A stretch of 64,000 nucleotides of DNA from positions 1,860,001 to 1,924,000 of the forward strand of contig NZ_QTUC01000001.1 in NCBI RefSeq assembly GCF_003386795.1, read 5' to 3'. The stretch comes from Thermasporomyces composti (GTDB taxonomy: Bacteria > Actinomycetota > Actinomycetes > Propionibacteriales > Actinopolymorphaceae). Positions 54,886 through 63,032 of this stretch are shown here, one piece after another (positions within the stretch are counted from its first letter, which is position 1; the number at the start of each line of letters is the position of its first letter). The position numbers and the translations under genes are program-made. The notes below the pieces were generated by a model that saw only the letters and a program-made list of their open reading frames with translations, was not told where the DNA came from and did not search any database.

Positions 54886-55859
54886 ACCAGTTGTCGGCTC
54901 GGCGACGCCTGGCCGCACCGACGCTCGTCATGCTGCCTCGCGTCGCCGACAGCCTAAGCTTTCTCTACCTCGACGTGGTGCGCGTCGTCCAGGACGACAC
55001 CGGAGTCTGTGCGCTCATCGACAGCTCGCGTGGAACGGACCGCATCTACCTCCCTATCGCGGCGCTGTCATGCATTCTGCTCGGACCAGGGACATCCATC
55101 ACGCAGCCTGCGATGGCTACCATCGCCCGCCACGGCACCAGCATGGTCTGTGTCGGCTCCGGTGGGGTGCGGTGCTACGCCGGCATTCTGCCCGACTCAC
55201 TCACGACTGCGTGGCTAGAACGTCAGACCCGGGCGTGGGCTGACGACGCCACACGCCTAGCGGTCGCGATCCGCATGTACGAACGTCGCTTTGGCGTGCC
55301 AGCCCCAGTGGGCGCCACGCTGGCTCAGCTACGCGGCCTGGAAGGCCAACGTGTCAAGGCCCTGTACAGACAGCTCGCTCGCCGGTATCGCATTGGTAGA
55401 TTCAAACGCAGCTATGACCTCGCCGCCTGGGATCAGCAGGATCCTGTCAACCTGGCTCTGTCCGCTGCCAACGCATGCCTGTACGGAGTGGTACATGCCG
55501 CGGTCCTCGGCCTCGGCTGTTCACCGGCACTCGGTTTCATTCACTCTGGAACGCAGCATGCGTTTGTCTACGATATCGCCGACCTGTATAAGGCCGAGGT
55601 CACGATACCGCTCGCCTTTTCCCTCCATGCGTCCACCGATCCTGAACGAGAGGCGAGACTTCGCCTTCGTGATCAGTTCCGACTCCTGCGGCTGCTTCCA
55701 CGCATTGTCATCGACATTCAGAACCTGCTTGACCCAGACAACGCCGCGCAACGGACCATCCCGAAAGAGACGCTGGTCGAGCTTTGGGATCCCGTTGTCG
55801 GCGCGGTACCGGCAGGCGTGAACTACGGCAATGAGATTGACGAGGAGGCGCCATGGTGA
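54882..55859 (+). CDS. cas1: Spacer integrase Cas1 (type I-E)
   Basis: With Cas2 it inserts new spacers at the leader end. The 325-residue protein has metal ligands E154 (LRGLEGQRVK), H221 (LGFIHSG) and D234 (YDIADLYK). Their spacing (67 and 13 residues) equals that of E. coli Cas1 (E141, H208, D221). The GTG start overlaps the cas6e stop. Confidence 0.95.
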   Translation: MNQLSARRRLAAPTLVMLPRVADSLSFLYLDVVRVVQDDTGVCALIDSSRGTDRIYLPIAALSCILLGPGTSITQPAMATIARHGTSMVCVGSGGVRCYAGILPDSLTTAWLERQTRAWADDATRLAVAIRMYERRFGVPAPVGATLAQLRGLEGQRVKALYRQLARRYRIGRFKRSYDLAAWDQQDPVNLALSAANACLYGVVHAAVLGLGCSPALGFIHSGTQHAFVYDIADLYKAEVTIPLAFSLHASTDPEREARLRLRDQFRLLRLLPRIVIDIQNLLDPDNAAQRTIPKETLVELWDPVVGAVPAGVNYGNEIDEEAPW

Positions 55860-55881
55860 CCATCTTCCGTGAGGTCCGCGT

Positions 55882-56205
55882 ATGCCATCGATGATGGTCC
55901 TGGCGGTGACCGCAGTTCCCGAGCATGTTCGCGGCGCACTTAGCCGCTGGTTGATTGAGCCAGCACCGGGCCTCTACGTTGGATGTGTCTCCGCCCGGGT
56001 ACGGGACGAGCTATGGACGGCGGTCAGCGCCGTCATTGGCGATGGCTCCGCTGTTTGCATACATCCTGCCGATACCGAACAGGGCTATGAAGTACGTTCC
56101 TCTGGCTCCCAGCGCCGCGAGCCGATCGACTTCGACGGCCTCACGCTCATCCGCTTCCAGGCACTGGACCAGCCCTCGGATACACCCGACGCCGACTTCC
56201 TGTGA
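55882..56205 (+). CDS. cas2: Cas2 (type I-E)
   Basis: Cas2 bridges the two Cas1 dimers of the integration complex. The 107-residue protein has the I-E Cas2 pattern MVLAVTAVPEHVRGALSRWL, APGLYVGCVSARVRDELW and a C-terminal DGLTLIRFQALD tail. The ATG at 55882 has GAGGT upstream; ATGs at 55891 and 55894 are in frame and would also fit the family. It is the last cas gene. Confidence 0.92.
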   Translation: MPSMMVLAVTAVPEHVRGALSRWLIEPAPGLYVGCVSARVRDELWTAVSAVIGDGSAVCIHPADTEQGYEVRSSGSQRREPIDFDGLTLIRFQALDQPSDTPDADFL

Positions 56206-56302
56206 TGGAGCGTGAGATGACCGCACGGAGGTCTCGGCGATGAGCGCTCACGTCGTGGCCCGGAGCCGCCCCCAGTCGTTGTAACCTCGCAGGTCAGAAG
56301 GA
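56206..56302 (+). promoter_or_regulatory. Leader of array 2
   Basis: The 97 bases between cas2 and the first repeat end in CAGGTCAGAAGGA. This shares CAGGTCAG with the leader of array 1 at the same distance from the repeat, which supports its function as a leader and the plus-strand direction of this array. Confidence 0.6.
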
Positions 56303-56634
56303 GTCCTCCCCACGCACGTGGGGGTGAGCCGCCGACTTCCCTCGGCTGGCCGCACCGCAGGCAGTCCTCCCCACGCACGTGGGGGTGAGCCGAAGTACGG
56401 GCGGCGGTAGCCGCACGCCGATCCGTCCTCCCCACGCACGTGGGGGTGAGCCCTTGCGCGCCTCGGAGCCGTCCCTGGCGTAGGTGTCCTCCCCACGCAC
56501 GTGGGGGTGAACCGCACCATCGTTTGAGCACCCGGTGGAGGGTCGGGTGTTCCCCACGTACGTGAGGGTGAGCCGTTCACCACTCCGGTCGCTGTACTCG
56601 CCCGAGCGCCGTCCCCACGCCGTGGGTGTGAGTC
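56303..56634 (+). CRISPR. Type I-E CRISPR array 2: 6 repeats, 5 spacers
   Basis: Repeats start at 56303, 56364, 56425, 56486, 56547 and 56608, a constant 61-base period. The first three are perfect copies of the array-1 repeat in the opposite orientation. The fourth has one change (GAACC for GAGCC). The fifth has several (GTGTTCCCC, GTACGTGAGGG). The sixth is shortened and strongly altered. Decay increasing to the right confirms the leader at the left. The same Cas6e should process both arrays. Confidence 0.95.
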
Positions 56635-56702
56635 AGACACGCCGAATGGAGTTCCCGCATCTACTCCCTGGTAGCCGCTTCCCCGACCCAGTTCAACGGG
56701 CA

Positions 56703-57947
56703 CTAGCTGGTGACCGCGCAGCGGCCACGGTCGGCCCGCTTGGGTCCCTCGGCGCTGGGCCGGATGTCGAAGTCGAAGATCGCGGTCGGCAGGTAGAGGG
56801 TGCAACAGGCGTTGGGGATGTCGACGATGCCGCTGATCCGACCCTCGATGGGCGCCGAGCCCAGGAGCAGGTACGCCTGTTCCCGGCTGTAGCCCCACTT
56901 GGTGAGGTACTCGATCGCGTTCAGGCAGGCTCGCCGGTACGCCACCGTCGCGTCCATGTAGTGGTTGGTGTCGTCGTCGTCGACGGAGATGCCGACGAAG
57001 CTGAGGAACTCCGAGTACCTCGGCTCGACGTTGCCAGGCATGAACACGGGGTTCGTGGTGATGCCGTACTTCTCCATCCCACCCTTGATGAGGTCGACGT
57101 GCATGTCGATGTAGCCGCCCATCTCGATGGCGCCGCAGAAGGTGATCTCTCCGTCGCCCTGGCTGAAGTGCAGGTCACCACCGGACAGCTTGGCGTCCTT
57201 GACGAAGACCGGGTAGAAGACCCGGGAGCCGCGAGAGAAGTTCTTGATGTCCTGGTTCCCTCCGTGCTCGCGTGGCGGCACGGTTCGAGCGCCCTCCTGA
57301 GCGATCCGCTCGGCGTCCGACCCTGTCGCCTGACCAGCGAGTGCGTTCTGCGCGAGCGGTGGAAGGGCGAGCGGCGGAACCCGGTTGGGGTCCGTGTCAA
57401 TGAGCGCTTGCTCCCGACGGTTCCACCGTTGGAGGAGCTCAGCCGACGGAGCGGTGCCGAAGAGTCCTGGGTGCGCGATGCCGGTGTAGCGCACCCCGGG
57501 GATGTGCCGAGACGTCGCGATCTGGCCGTGGAAGTCCCAGATCGCCTTGTACGCGTCGGGGAAGTAGTCGGTGAGGAAGCCGCCGCCGTTGTTCCTGGCG
57601 AAGATGCCCGTGTAGCCCCAGCCCTGGCCAGCGACGTCTCCGGTCTCCTGCGGGACCGGACCGATGTCGAGGATGTCGACGACCAGCAGGTCTCCCAACT
57701 CCGCGCCTTCGACCCCGATCGGCCCGCTGAGCATGTGCGGGATGCTCAGGTCGACGTCGCGAACGTCGTTCGCCGAGTCGTTGTTGCCGATCTGGCCGTC
57801 GGTCCATTCCCGGCACTCGATGCGGAACTCGTCCCCGGGCTTGACCATGGCCGCCACCGGGATGTCGGGGTGCCACCGGTTGTGCCCGGGAACGGCTTGG
57901 TCGCGCATGGACCGGGACTGGTCGACACTGAAGACGACGTTCGGCAT
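56703..57947 (-). CDS. fmdA: Formamidase/acetamidase
   Basis: The enzyme hydrolyses formamide or acetamide to ammonia and the acid. The 414-residue protein matches the FmdA/AmdA family over its length: HNRWHPDIPVAAMVKPGDEF, DLSIPHMLSGPIGVEGAELG, PGVRYTGIAHPGLFGTAPSA, GGDLHFSQGDGEITFCGAIE and AYLLLGSAPIEGRISGIVDI. AAGGAG is seven bases before the ATG ending at 57947. It is the second gene of a minus-strand unit after the amide channel. Confidence 0.92.
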   Translation of the reverse strand: MPNVVFSVDQSRSMRDQAVPGHNRWHPDIPVAAMVKPGDEFRIECREWTDGQIGNNDSANDVRDVDLSIPHMLSGPIGVEGAELGDLLVVDILDIGPVPQETGDVAGQGWGYTGIFARNNGGGFLTDYFPDAYKAIWDFHGQIATSRHIPGVRYTGIAHPGLFGTAPSAELLQRWNRREQALIDTDPNRVPPLALPPLAQNALAGQATGSDAERIAQEGARTVPPREHGGNQDIKNFSRGSRVFYPVFVKDAKLSGGDLHFSQGDGEITFCGAIEMGGYIDMHVDLIKGGMEKYGITTNPVFMPGNVEPRYSEFLSFVGISVDDDDTNHYMDATVAYRRACLNAIEYLTKWGYSREQAYLLLGSAPIEGRISGIVDIPNACCTLYLPTAIFDFDIRPSAEGPKRADRGRCAVTS

Positions 57948-58024
57948 GGCACTACTCCTTCGTCCCTTCGGCTCACTGAGTCCTTCCCCAGAGCGGGAGC
58001 GCGCCACGCCCGGGCGTCCACGGC

Positions 58025-58672
58025 CTAACGACTGCCTGTCGCCTTGCCAGTCGTCGTTGCATCGCTCGCCCCCTCGACGGGCCGCCGCGACGAGCGGGTC
58101 AGCGGCCACAGGGCGACGAAGACGATCACGGCGAACACCGCCCACGCGATCGCGAACTCAGCCGTGGGCCGCCAGTAGTCGGTCAGGATGAGGAACGACG
58201 GAATCACGGCTGTCACCCACCCTTGGATCGCGGTCACCCACCCGGTGTAGACCGTGAGCGAGGTGCGCTTGAGACCGAAGAGCAGGAAGAACAGGAACCA
58301 CAGGAACGACCAGTACAGCCAGATGACTCCGAAGGGGTACTCCCGCAGGATCGCGAAGTTGGCGTAGGAGTAGCCGAGCGCCGCGATCGAGACGAACAAC
58401 GAGAACCAGCCGACACCCGTGCTGTCGAGGTCGGCGAGCAGGCCGATGCCCACGTAGAGGTACGTGAAGCCGAACAGGTAGAGCCCGGAGGCGCTGAGGA
58501 TCTGGGCCGGGTCACCACCGGAGGCGATGATGAGGTACGTCGGTGTCACGACCTGCAGACCGCCGACGAAGAGGTTGAGGATGGCCGCCGCTTTCGGTTC
58601 GACCTTGCCGAGCAGCAACAGGCCGTTGAGGAAGAGCACCGCACCGACGTACAGCAGCGCCACGTTTCCCAT
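58025..58672 (-). CDS. AmiS/UreI family amide (urea) channel
   Basis: The 215-residue protein, with GGAG six bases before the ATG ending at 58672, has seven predicted membrane helices: MGNVALLYVGAVLFLNGLLL, LNLFVGGLQVVTPTYLIIAS, FGFTYLYVGIGLLADLDSTG and more. LNLFVGGLQVV and FGFTYLYVG are hallmarks of AmiS/UreI proteins. It probably lets formamide, acetamide or urea enter for the adjacent amidase. Confidence 0.9.
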   Translation of the reverse strand: MGNVALLYVGAVLFLNGLLLLGKVEPKAAAILNLFVGGLQVVTPTYLIIASGGDPAQILSASGLYLFGFTYLYVGIGLLADLDSTGVGWFSLFVSIAALGYSYANFAILREYPFGVIWLYWSFLWFLFFLLFGLKRTSLTVYTGWVTAIQGWVTAVIPSFLILTDYWRPTAEFAIAWAVFAVIVFVALWPLTRSSRRPVEGASDATTTGKATGSR

Positions 58673-58735
58673 CGGCACTCCTTTCGCGGGGCTCCCGTCC
58701 AGACGGGCGCCGACCTTCGGTGATCGAGGCGGCCC

Positions 58736-59020
58736 TTACGGTCGTGGCAGCCGTCGAAGCGCCGGGTTCGGAGGTGGAGCGGGTCGGCTCGTCCGCCGTG
58801 GTGGAACCTCGGTCACCACGTCGGGTGCCTCTCGGCTCTTCTCCTCGAGGTCGCGGAGCGACCGGATCGTGGGAGAGAGTCGCCTCATCCGGGGCGCGGA
58901 GTAGACGCGCCGCGCCGCGTCACCACAGTCCGGGCACGCCGTCACACCAGGCGCGCTCCCCATCGGCATGCGCAGGTCGAATGTGCCGCACGATCGGCAG
59001 GAGAACTCGTACGTCGCCAT
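58736..59020 (-). CDS. fmdB: FmdB family zinc-ribbon regulatory protein
   Basis: The 94-residue protein starts ATYEFSCRSCGTFDLRMPMG and has two CxxC pairs (CRSC and CPDC), the FmdB-type zinc ribbon, and a basic, proline-rich tail. FmdB proteins accompany amidase genes and are thought to regulate them. The gene is upstream of, and on the same strand as, the channel and amidase. Confidence 0.85.
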   Translation of the reverse strand: MATYEFSCRSCGTFDLRMPMGSAPGVTACPDCGDAARRVYSAPRMRRLSPTIRSLRDLEEKSREAPDVVTEVPPRRTSRPAPPPNPALRRLPRP

Positions 59021-59168
59021 GGACACACCCCTGACACCTCATCCGTCTGTGCCAGACGTACCCAGGCGTGCGGCCCAGCCAACGCTTCAGGCACGCGCTG
59101 CCAACGCTCCAGGCACGCGGCCGCGAAACATCGACCACGGGTGGGTCGGTGTACGGCGTCGCTCGCCG

Positions 59169-59351
59169 TCACTGGCTGGCGCGCCGGGTCACGACGCGAC
59201 GCAGCTCGTCCTCATCCGGTGGCTCGCCGAACCGCTCGTCCCCCGGCAGGCCGTCCACGAGCACGTAGTAGACGACTCCTTCATCCTCGATCGTCTCGAC
59301 GAGCGCGACCTCGTGCTCGTCGACGCGGTACGTCGTCACCACTCGGTCCAT
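59169..59351 (-). CDS. Small conserved-looking protein, 60 residues
   Basis: AGGAG lies just before the ATG ending at 59351. The acidic product MDRVVTTYRVDEHEVALVET, then IEDEGVVYYVLVDGLPGDER, looks like a compact alternating beta-hairpin protein. It precedes fmdB by 148 bases on the same strand. No family is recognised. Confidence 0.55.
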   Translation of the reverse strand: MDRVVTTYRVDEHEVALVETIEDEGVVYYVLVDGLPGDERFGEPPDEDELRRVVTRRASQ

Positions 59352-59498
59352 GGCTCCTGCTTCCCACGCGCCCGCCGACGGAGCGTGACCCTGTCCGTGA
59401 CCGACAAACACAGTCAATGACACACTGACACCTGTGTCTTTCCCAGATGACGCTGATCGTGTCCCGCACGACAGAGCCACTACATCAGCGCGGGTTGA

Positions 59499-60197
59499 TC
59501 AGCGTGTCGCCCCGTCGTCCGTCGCGATGACGATGCCCAACGCCTGGGCGAGGGCGTAGGACAGGGACACGAGATCGGTCGGGTCGATGACGGCGCCGCG
59601 TAGACTGGTCACACCCTGGATGCCGTCCAGGACGCACCGCGTCAGCACCGCGCCGGCCATCCGCGCCTGTGAGAAGCGTGCCCTGGTCAGGTCGCAGTCG
59701 ACGAACTCCACGCCACCGGTGAGATCGGCGTCCATGAAGTCGGCCTGGGTCAGGTTGCACCCCTCGAAGCGGACCCGCTCGAACCTCGTCCCGTGAAACG
59801 CAGACAGGTCCAGCTTGCAGCCGTTGATCACCACGTCACGGAGCACGCCGCTCCGCCAGCGCACGCCGGTCGCGCGGGAGCCGCTCACCTCGACCCGCAC
59901 CAGTCCTGAGGATTCCGCCGAGAGATTGGCGAGGTCACAGCTGTCGAACCGGCAGTCGACCCACCTCGTGCGGTCACACCTGGTGCCGTTGAAGGTGGTT
60001 CCCACGAACCGACAGCGGTCGAACTCGACGAGGACCGCGTCCCGGCCGGACAGATCGAAGTTCGCGAACTCCAGTCGAGCGAACTCGGCTTCCTCCTCGA
60101 GTTCGTGGTCGGGCAGGACGGCGGGAGCCAACGCGGCCTTGCCGATCCTCGGGGCGGTGGGCGGTCGACGTGCGCTGCGTGCCGAGCTGGGGGACAT
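59499..60197 (-). CDS. Pentapeptide-repeat protein
   Basis: The 232-residue protein is a run of A(D/N)LxX-like five-residue repeats from about residue 40 to 200: EFANFDLSGRDAVLVEFDRC, RFDSCDLANLSAESS, GCNLTQADFMDADLTG and RARFSQARMAGAVLTRCVLD. It would fold as a right-handed quadrilateral beta-helix. The ATG ending at 60197 is chosen over one at 60356, since the extra residues have no repeat. Some members mimic DNA and protect gyrase; whether this one does is unknown. Confidence 0.85.
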   Translation of the reverse strand: MSPSSARSARRPPTAPRIGKAALAPAVLPDHELEEEAEFARLEFANFDLSGRDAVLVEFDRCRFVGTTFNGTRCDRTRWVDCRFDSCDLANLSAESSGLVRVEVSGSRATGVRWRSGVLRDVVINGCKLDLSAFHGTRFERVRFEGCNLTQADFMDADLTGGVEFVDCDLTRARFSQARMAGAVLTRCVLDGIQGVTSLRGAVIDPTDLVSLSYALAQALGIVIATDDGATR

Positions 60198-60275
60198 GCC
60201 CGCGCACCTTAGCCAGCCGCGCCGACGATCGCCCGCACCGGAAGCGGACCCGATCGTCACCCACCTGGCACCGCA

Positions 60276-60294
60276 CGTTATGGCGGCGATAACG
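60276..60294. promoter_or_regulatory. Palindrome in the divergent phn control region
   Basis: CGTTAT (60276-60281) and ATAACG (60289-60294) flank GGCGGCG, giving a 19-bp dyad between the pentapeptide-repeat gene and the phosphonate operon, 82 bases before the latter. Its placement suits a GntR- or TetR-type operator. Confidence 0.4.
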
Positions 60295-60375
60295 AGATCG
60301 TGGGTTCCGGCCCGGAGGATTTCGCTGTTGCATGGGCCACACACGCAGGATCCCAAGGAGCTGGAAGAGGAGCCG

Positions 60376-61617
60376 ATGGAGCCCCGCCTGCCCGCGATCG
60401 AGCTGAACGGACGTCACTACGGTCCGACAGCCGAACCGGTCGTCGTCGTGTGTGTGGACGGCAGCGAACCCGCCTACCACGAGGAGGCGATCGCGGCGGG
60501 GCGGATGCCCTTCGTCGCCAAGCTGATCGAGGAGGGCACCGCACTGGTCGCGGAGTCGGCCATGCCGTCCTTCACGAACCCGAACAATGTGTCGATCGTG
60601 ACGGGGGTCCCCCCAGCCGTCCACGGGATCTGCGGCAACTACTTCTTCGACCGCGACAGCGGCGAGGAAGTCATGATGAACGACCCGCGCTGGCTGCGGG
60701 CACCGACGATCCTCGCCGCGTACGCCGAGCACGGATGCAAGGTCGCGGTCATCACCGCCAAGGACAAGCTGCGCCGGCTGCTCGGCGCGGGACTCACGAA
60801 CGGCATCTGCTTCTCCGCGGAGCGCGCTGACCAAGCGACTCGAGAGACCTGCGGGATCGACGACGTGCTGAGCCTGGTCGGCATGCCGGCGCCGCCCGTC
60901 TACAGCGCCGAGCTGAGCGAGCTCGTCCTCGCGGCGGGTGTGGAGGTGCTGCGGCGGGAGCAGCCCGACGTCATGTACCTGTCGCTCACCGACTACATCC
61001 AGCACAAGCACGCGCCGGGGTCACCCGTCGCGAACGACTTCTACGCGATGCTGGACCGCTATGCCGAACGCCTCGACGCGCTCGGCGCGCGGCTCGTCAT
61101 CACCGCGGACCACGGCATGAACGCGAAGTCCGACGACACCGGCGCACCCCAGGTCGTCTACCTCCAGCAGCATCTGGACGAGTGGATGGGCGCGGGAGCG
61201 GCTCGCGTCGTCCTCCCGATCACCGACCCCTACACGGTCCACCACGGCGCGCTGGGCTCCTTCGCGACCGTCTATCTGCCACCGAACGCGGACGCGTCCA
61301 CGGTGGCCGAGCGTCTCGCCCAGCTCTCCGGCATCGAGCTGGTCCTGCCCAACGCCGAGGCCTGCGAGAGGTTCGAGCTTCCGCCCGACCGCACGGGCGA
61401 TCTCGTCGTCGTCAGCGAGACGAACGTCGCGCTCGGAACGTCACCGGACCGCCACGACTTCTCCGGCCTCGACGCTCCGCTGCGCTCGCACGGGGGCCTG
61501 TCGGAACAACGCGTTCCGTTCCTCGTCAACCGCCGGGTCGAGGGCCTGCCCCCCGACCACCGGCTGCGCAACTACGACGCGTACTGGGTGGCGACCAACT
61601 TCGTGGTCGCCGGCTAG
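60376..61617 (+). CDS. phnA: Phosphonoacetate hydrolase
   Basis: The enzyme splits phosphonoacetate to acetate and phosphate. The 413-residue protein belongs to the alkaline phosphatase superfamily. Visible metal and catalytic positions are D28 (VCVDGSEPAY), T67-N68 (SFTNPNNVSIVTG), LSLTDYIQHKHAPG with Asp and His, ITADHGMNAKS with Asp-His, and the late His in LRSHGGLSEQ. AGAGGAG lies five bases before the ATG. The length matches PhnA (about 410). With the following transporter and dehydrogenase it forms a phosphonate utilisation operon. Confidence 0.88.
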   Translation: MEPRLPAIELNGRHYGPTAEPVVVVCVDGSEPAYHEEAIAAGRMPFVAKLIEEGTALVAESAMPSFTNPNNVSIVTGVPPAVHGICGNYFFDRDSGEEVMMNDPRWLRAPTILAAYAEHGCKVAVITAKDKLRRLLGAGLTNGICFSAERADQATRETCGIDDVLSLVGMPAPPVYSAELSELVLAAGVEVLRREQPDVMYLSLTDYIQHKHAPGSPVANDFYAMLDRYAERLDALGARLVITADHGMNAKSDDTGAPQVVYLQQHLDEWMGAGAARVVLPITDPYTVHHGALGSFATVYLPPNADASTVAERLAQLSGIELVLPNAEACERFELPPDRTGDLVVVSETNVALGTSPDRHDFSGLDAPLRSHGGLSEQRVPFLVNRRVEGLPPDHRLRNYDAYWVATNFVVAG

Positions 61618-61716
61618 GCGCGTCTGCGCCGCGGGAGGCTCGAAGCCGCGGGTGCCCCTACGCCGCGATGCCTGTCCGCGGCACCCGCTCAGGGTTCCTG
61701 GCCACGGGAGGCACTC

Positions 61717-63021
61717 GTGTCCACTCCCAGAAGCACCACATCCCAGGGCGTCGTCGACGTCACCCAGGACGGCCGACTGCGTCGGATGCAGTGGGTCGTC
61801 TTGGTCGCGACGATGTTCTGTTACCTGTTCTTCTACACCGGGCGGCAGACGTTCGGTTTCGCCATCCCCGGTATCGAGGCCGAGCTTGGACTGAGCAAGG
61901 CGACCCTCGGTTGGGTCAGCACCGCCCTGCTGTGGAGCTACGCGATCGGGCAGGCGATCAACGGCAACCTCGCGGACACCTTTGGTGGCCGCAGGATCAT
62001 GGCACTCGGCGCCGTGGCCTCGACGGTCATGAACTGGATCGTGAGTCTCGGCGCCAACCTGGTGAGCATCGCAGCTCCATGGGCGGTCAACGGCTACGTC
62101 CAGGCGATGGGATGGGCAGCGGGCAGTCGGGTGCTGTCCAACTGGTGGCCTCCGTCCGAGCGCGGCAAGACGTATGGGTTCTACGTCTTCGCCGCTGGTA
62201 CCGGATCGATCGTCGCGTACGCCACGGCCGTCGTCGTGCTCGACGTCTGGGAGCTGGACTGGCGTTGGCTGTTCCGGCTCCCGGTCTTGTTGATGCTGGT
62301 GGGCGCCGTCACGTTCTTCGTGCTCGCCCGGGAGCACCCGCGCCACCGCGGACTGCCGTCCCCGGTCGAGGAGCGCGGGACCGGCTCGAGCGCGAGCCAC
62401 CGCGCGGCCGAGGAGAGCGCCTGGCAGCGCTACCGCACGGTTCTGCGTGAGCCGAGGATCTGGTTGGCCGGCGTGGCGATCGGCTTCCAGAACGCCGCCC
62501 GGTACGGCCTCCTGGTCTGGGTGCCGGTGCACTTCCTCGGGTCAGCGTGGCAGGAGGGAAGCGGTCGTGGCGGGATCAGCCCGCTGTGGATCACGGTCGC
62601 TCTCCCCGTCGGAATGGCGGTCGGCGCCCTGGTCAACGGGCAGATCTCGGACCGCCTGTTCGGATCGCGGCGCAGTCAACCGATCGTCTTGTTCATGCTC
62701 CTGGGCGCGGCGTCCGCCGTCGCCATGCGTCTGGTGCCCGTCGACCAGACGACCCTCGCGATGGGTGTGCTGTTCTTGGCGGGGTTCTTCGTCTACGGTC
62801 CGCAGGCATCGTTCTGGGCGTTGTGTCCTGACCTCGTCGGCGCGGCTCGGGCCGGCACGGCGACCGGCGTGGTCAATTTCTTCGCCTATCTCTTCGCGGG
62901 ATTCGGCGAGCCGCTGATCGGTCGGTTGATCGACGTCTCGGGTCAGACCTCGATCGTCTTCGTGGTTGTCGCCGTCTGCTGCGCCGCCAGCGCGGCCGTC
63001 GCAGCCACGATCCGCCGCTAG
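61717..63021 (+). CDS. MFS transporter, GlpT/UhpT (organophosphate:phosphate antiporter) type
   Basis: The 434-residue protein starts at a GTG and has 12 predicted helices. Family marks are WVVLVATMFCYLFFYTGRQT, FGFAIPGIEAELGLSKATLG, GWVSTALLWSYAIGQAINGN and the loop NWWPPSERGKTYG. GlpT-like carriers exchange organophosphates for phosphate. Placed directly after phnA, uptake of phosphonoacetate or a related phosphonate is likely. Confidence 0.87.
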   Translation: MSTPRSTTSQGVVDVTQDGRLRRMQWVVLVATMFCYLFFYTGRQTFGFAIPGIEAELGLSKATLGWVSTALLWSYAIGQAINGNLADTFGGRRIMALGAVASTVMNWIVSLGANLVSIAAPWAVNGYVQAMGWAAGSRVLSNWWPPSERGKTYGFYVFAAGTGSIVAYATAVVVLDVWELDWRWLFRLPVLLMLVGAVTFFVLAREHPRHRGLPSPVEERGTGSSASHRAAEESAWQRYRTVLREPRIWLAGVAIGFQNAARYGLLVWVPVHFLGSAWQEGSGRGGISPLWITVALPVGMAVGALVNGQISDRLFGSRRSQPIVLFMLLGAASAVAMRLVPVDQTTLAMGVLFLAGFFVYGPQASFWALCPDLVGAARAGTATGVVNFFAYLFAGFGEPLIGRLIDVSGQTSIVFVVVAVCCAASAAVAATIRR

Positions 63022-63032
63022 GAGGGAAGAGG

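Noticed and set aside
56535-58028. 497-codon plus-strand frame opposite formamidase
   Set aside because: It is antisense to a clear FmdA gene and begins inside the decayed part of array 2.
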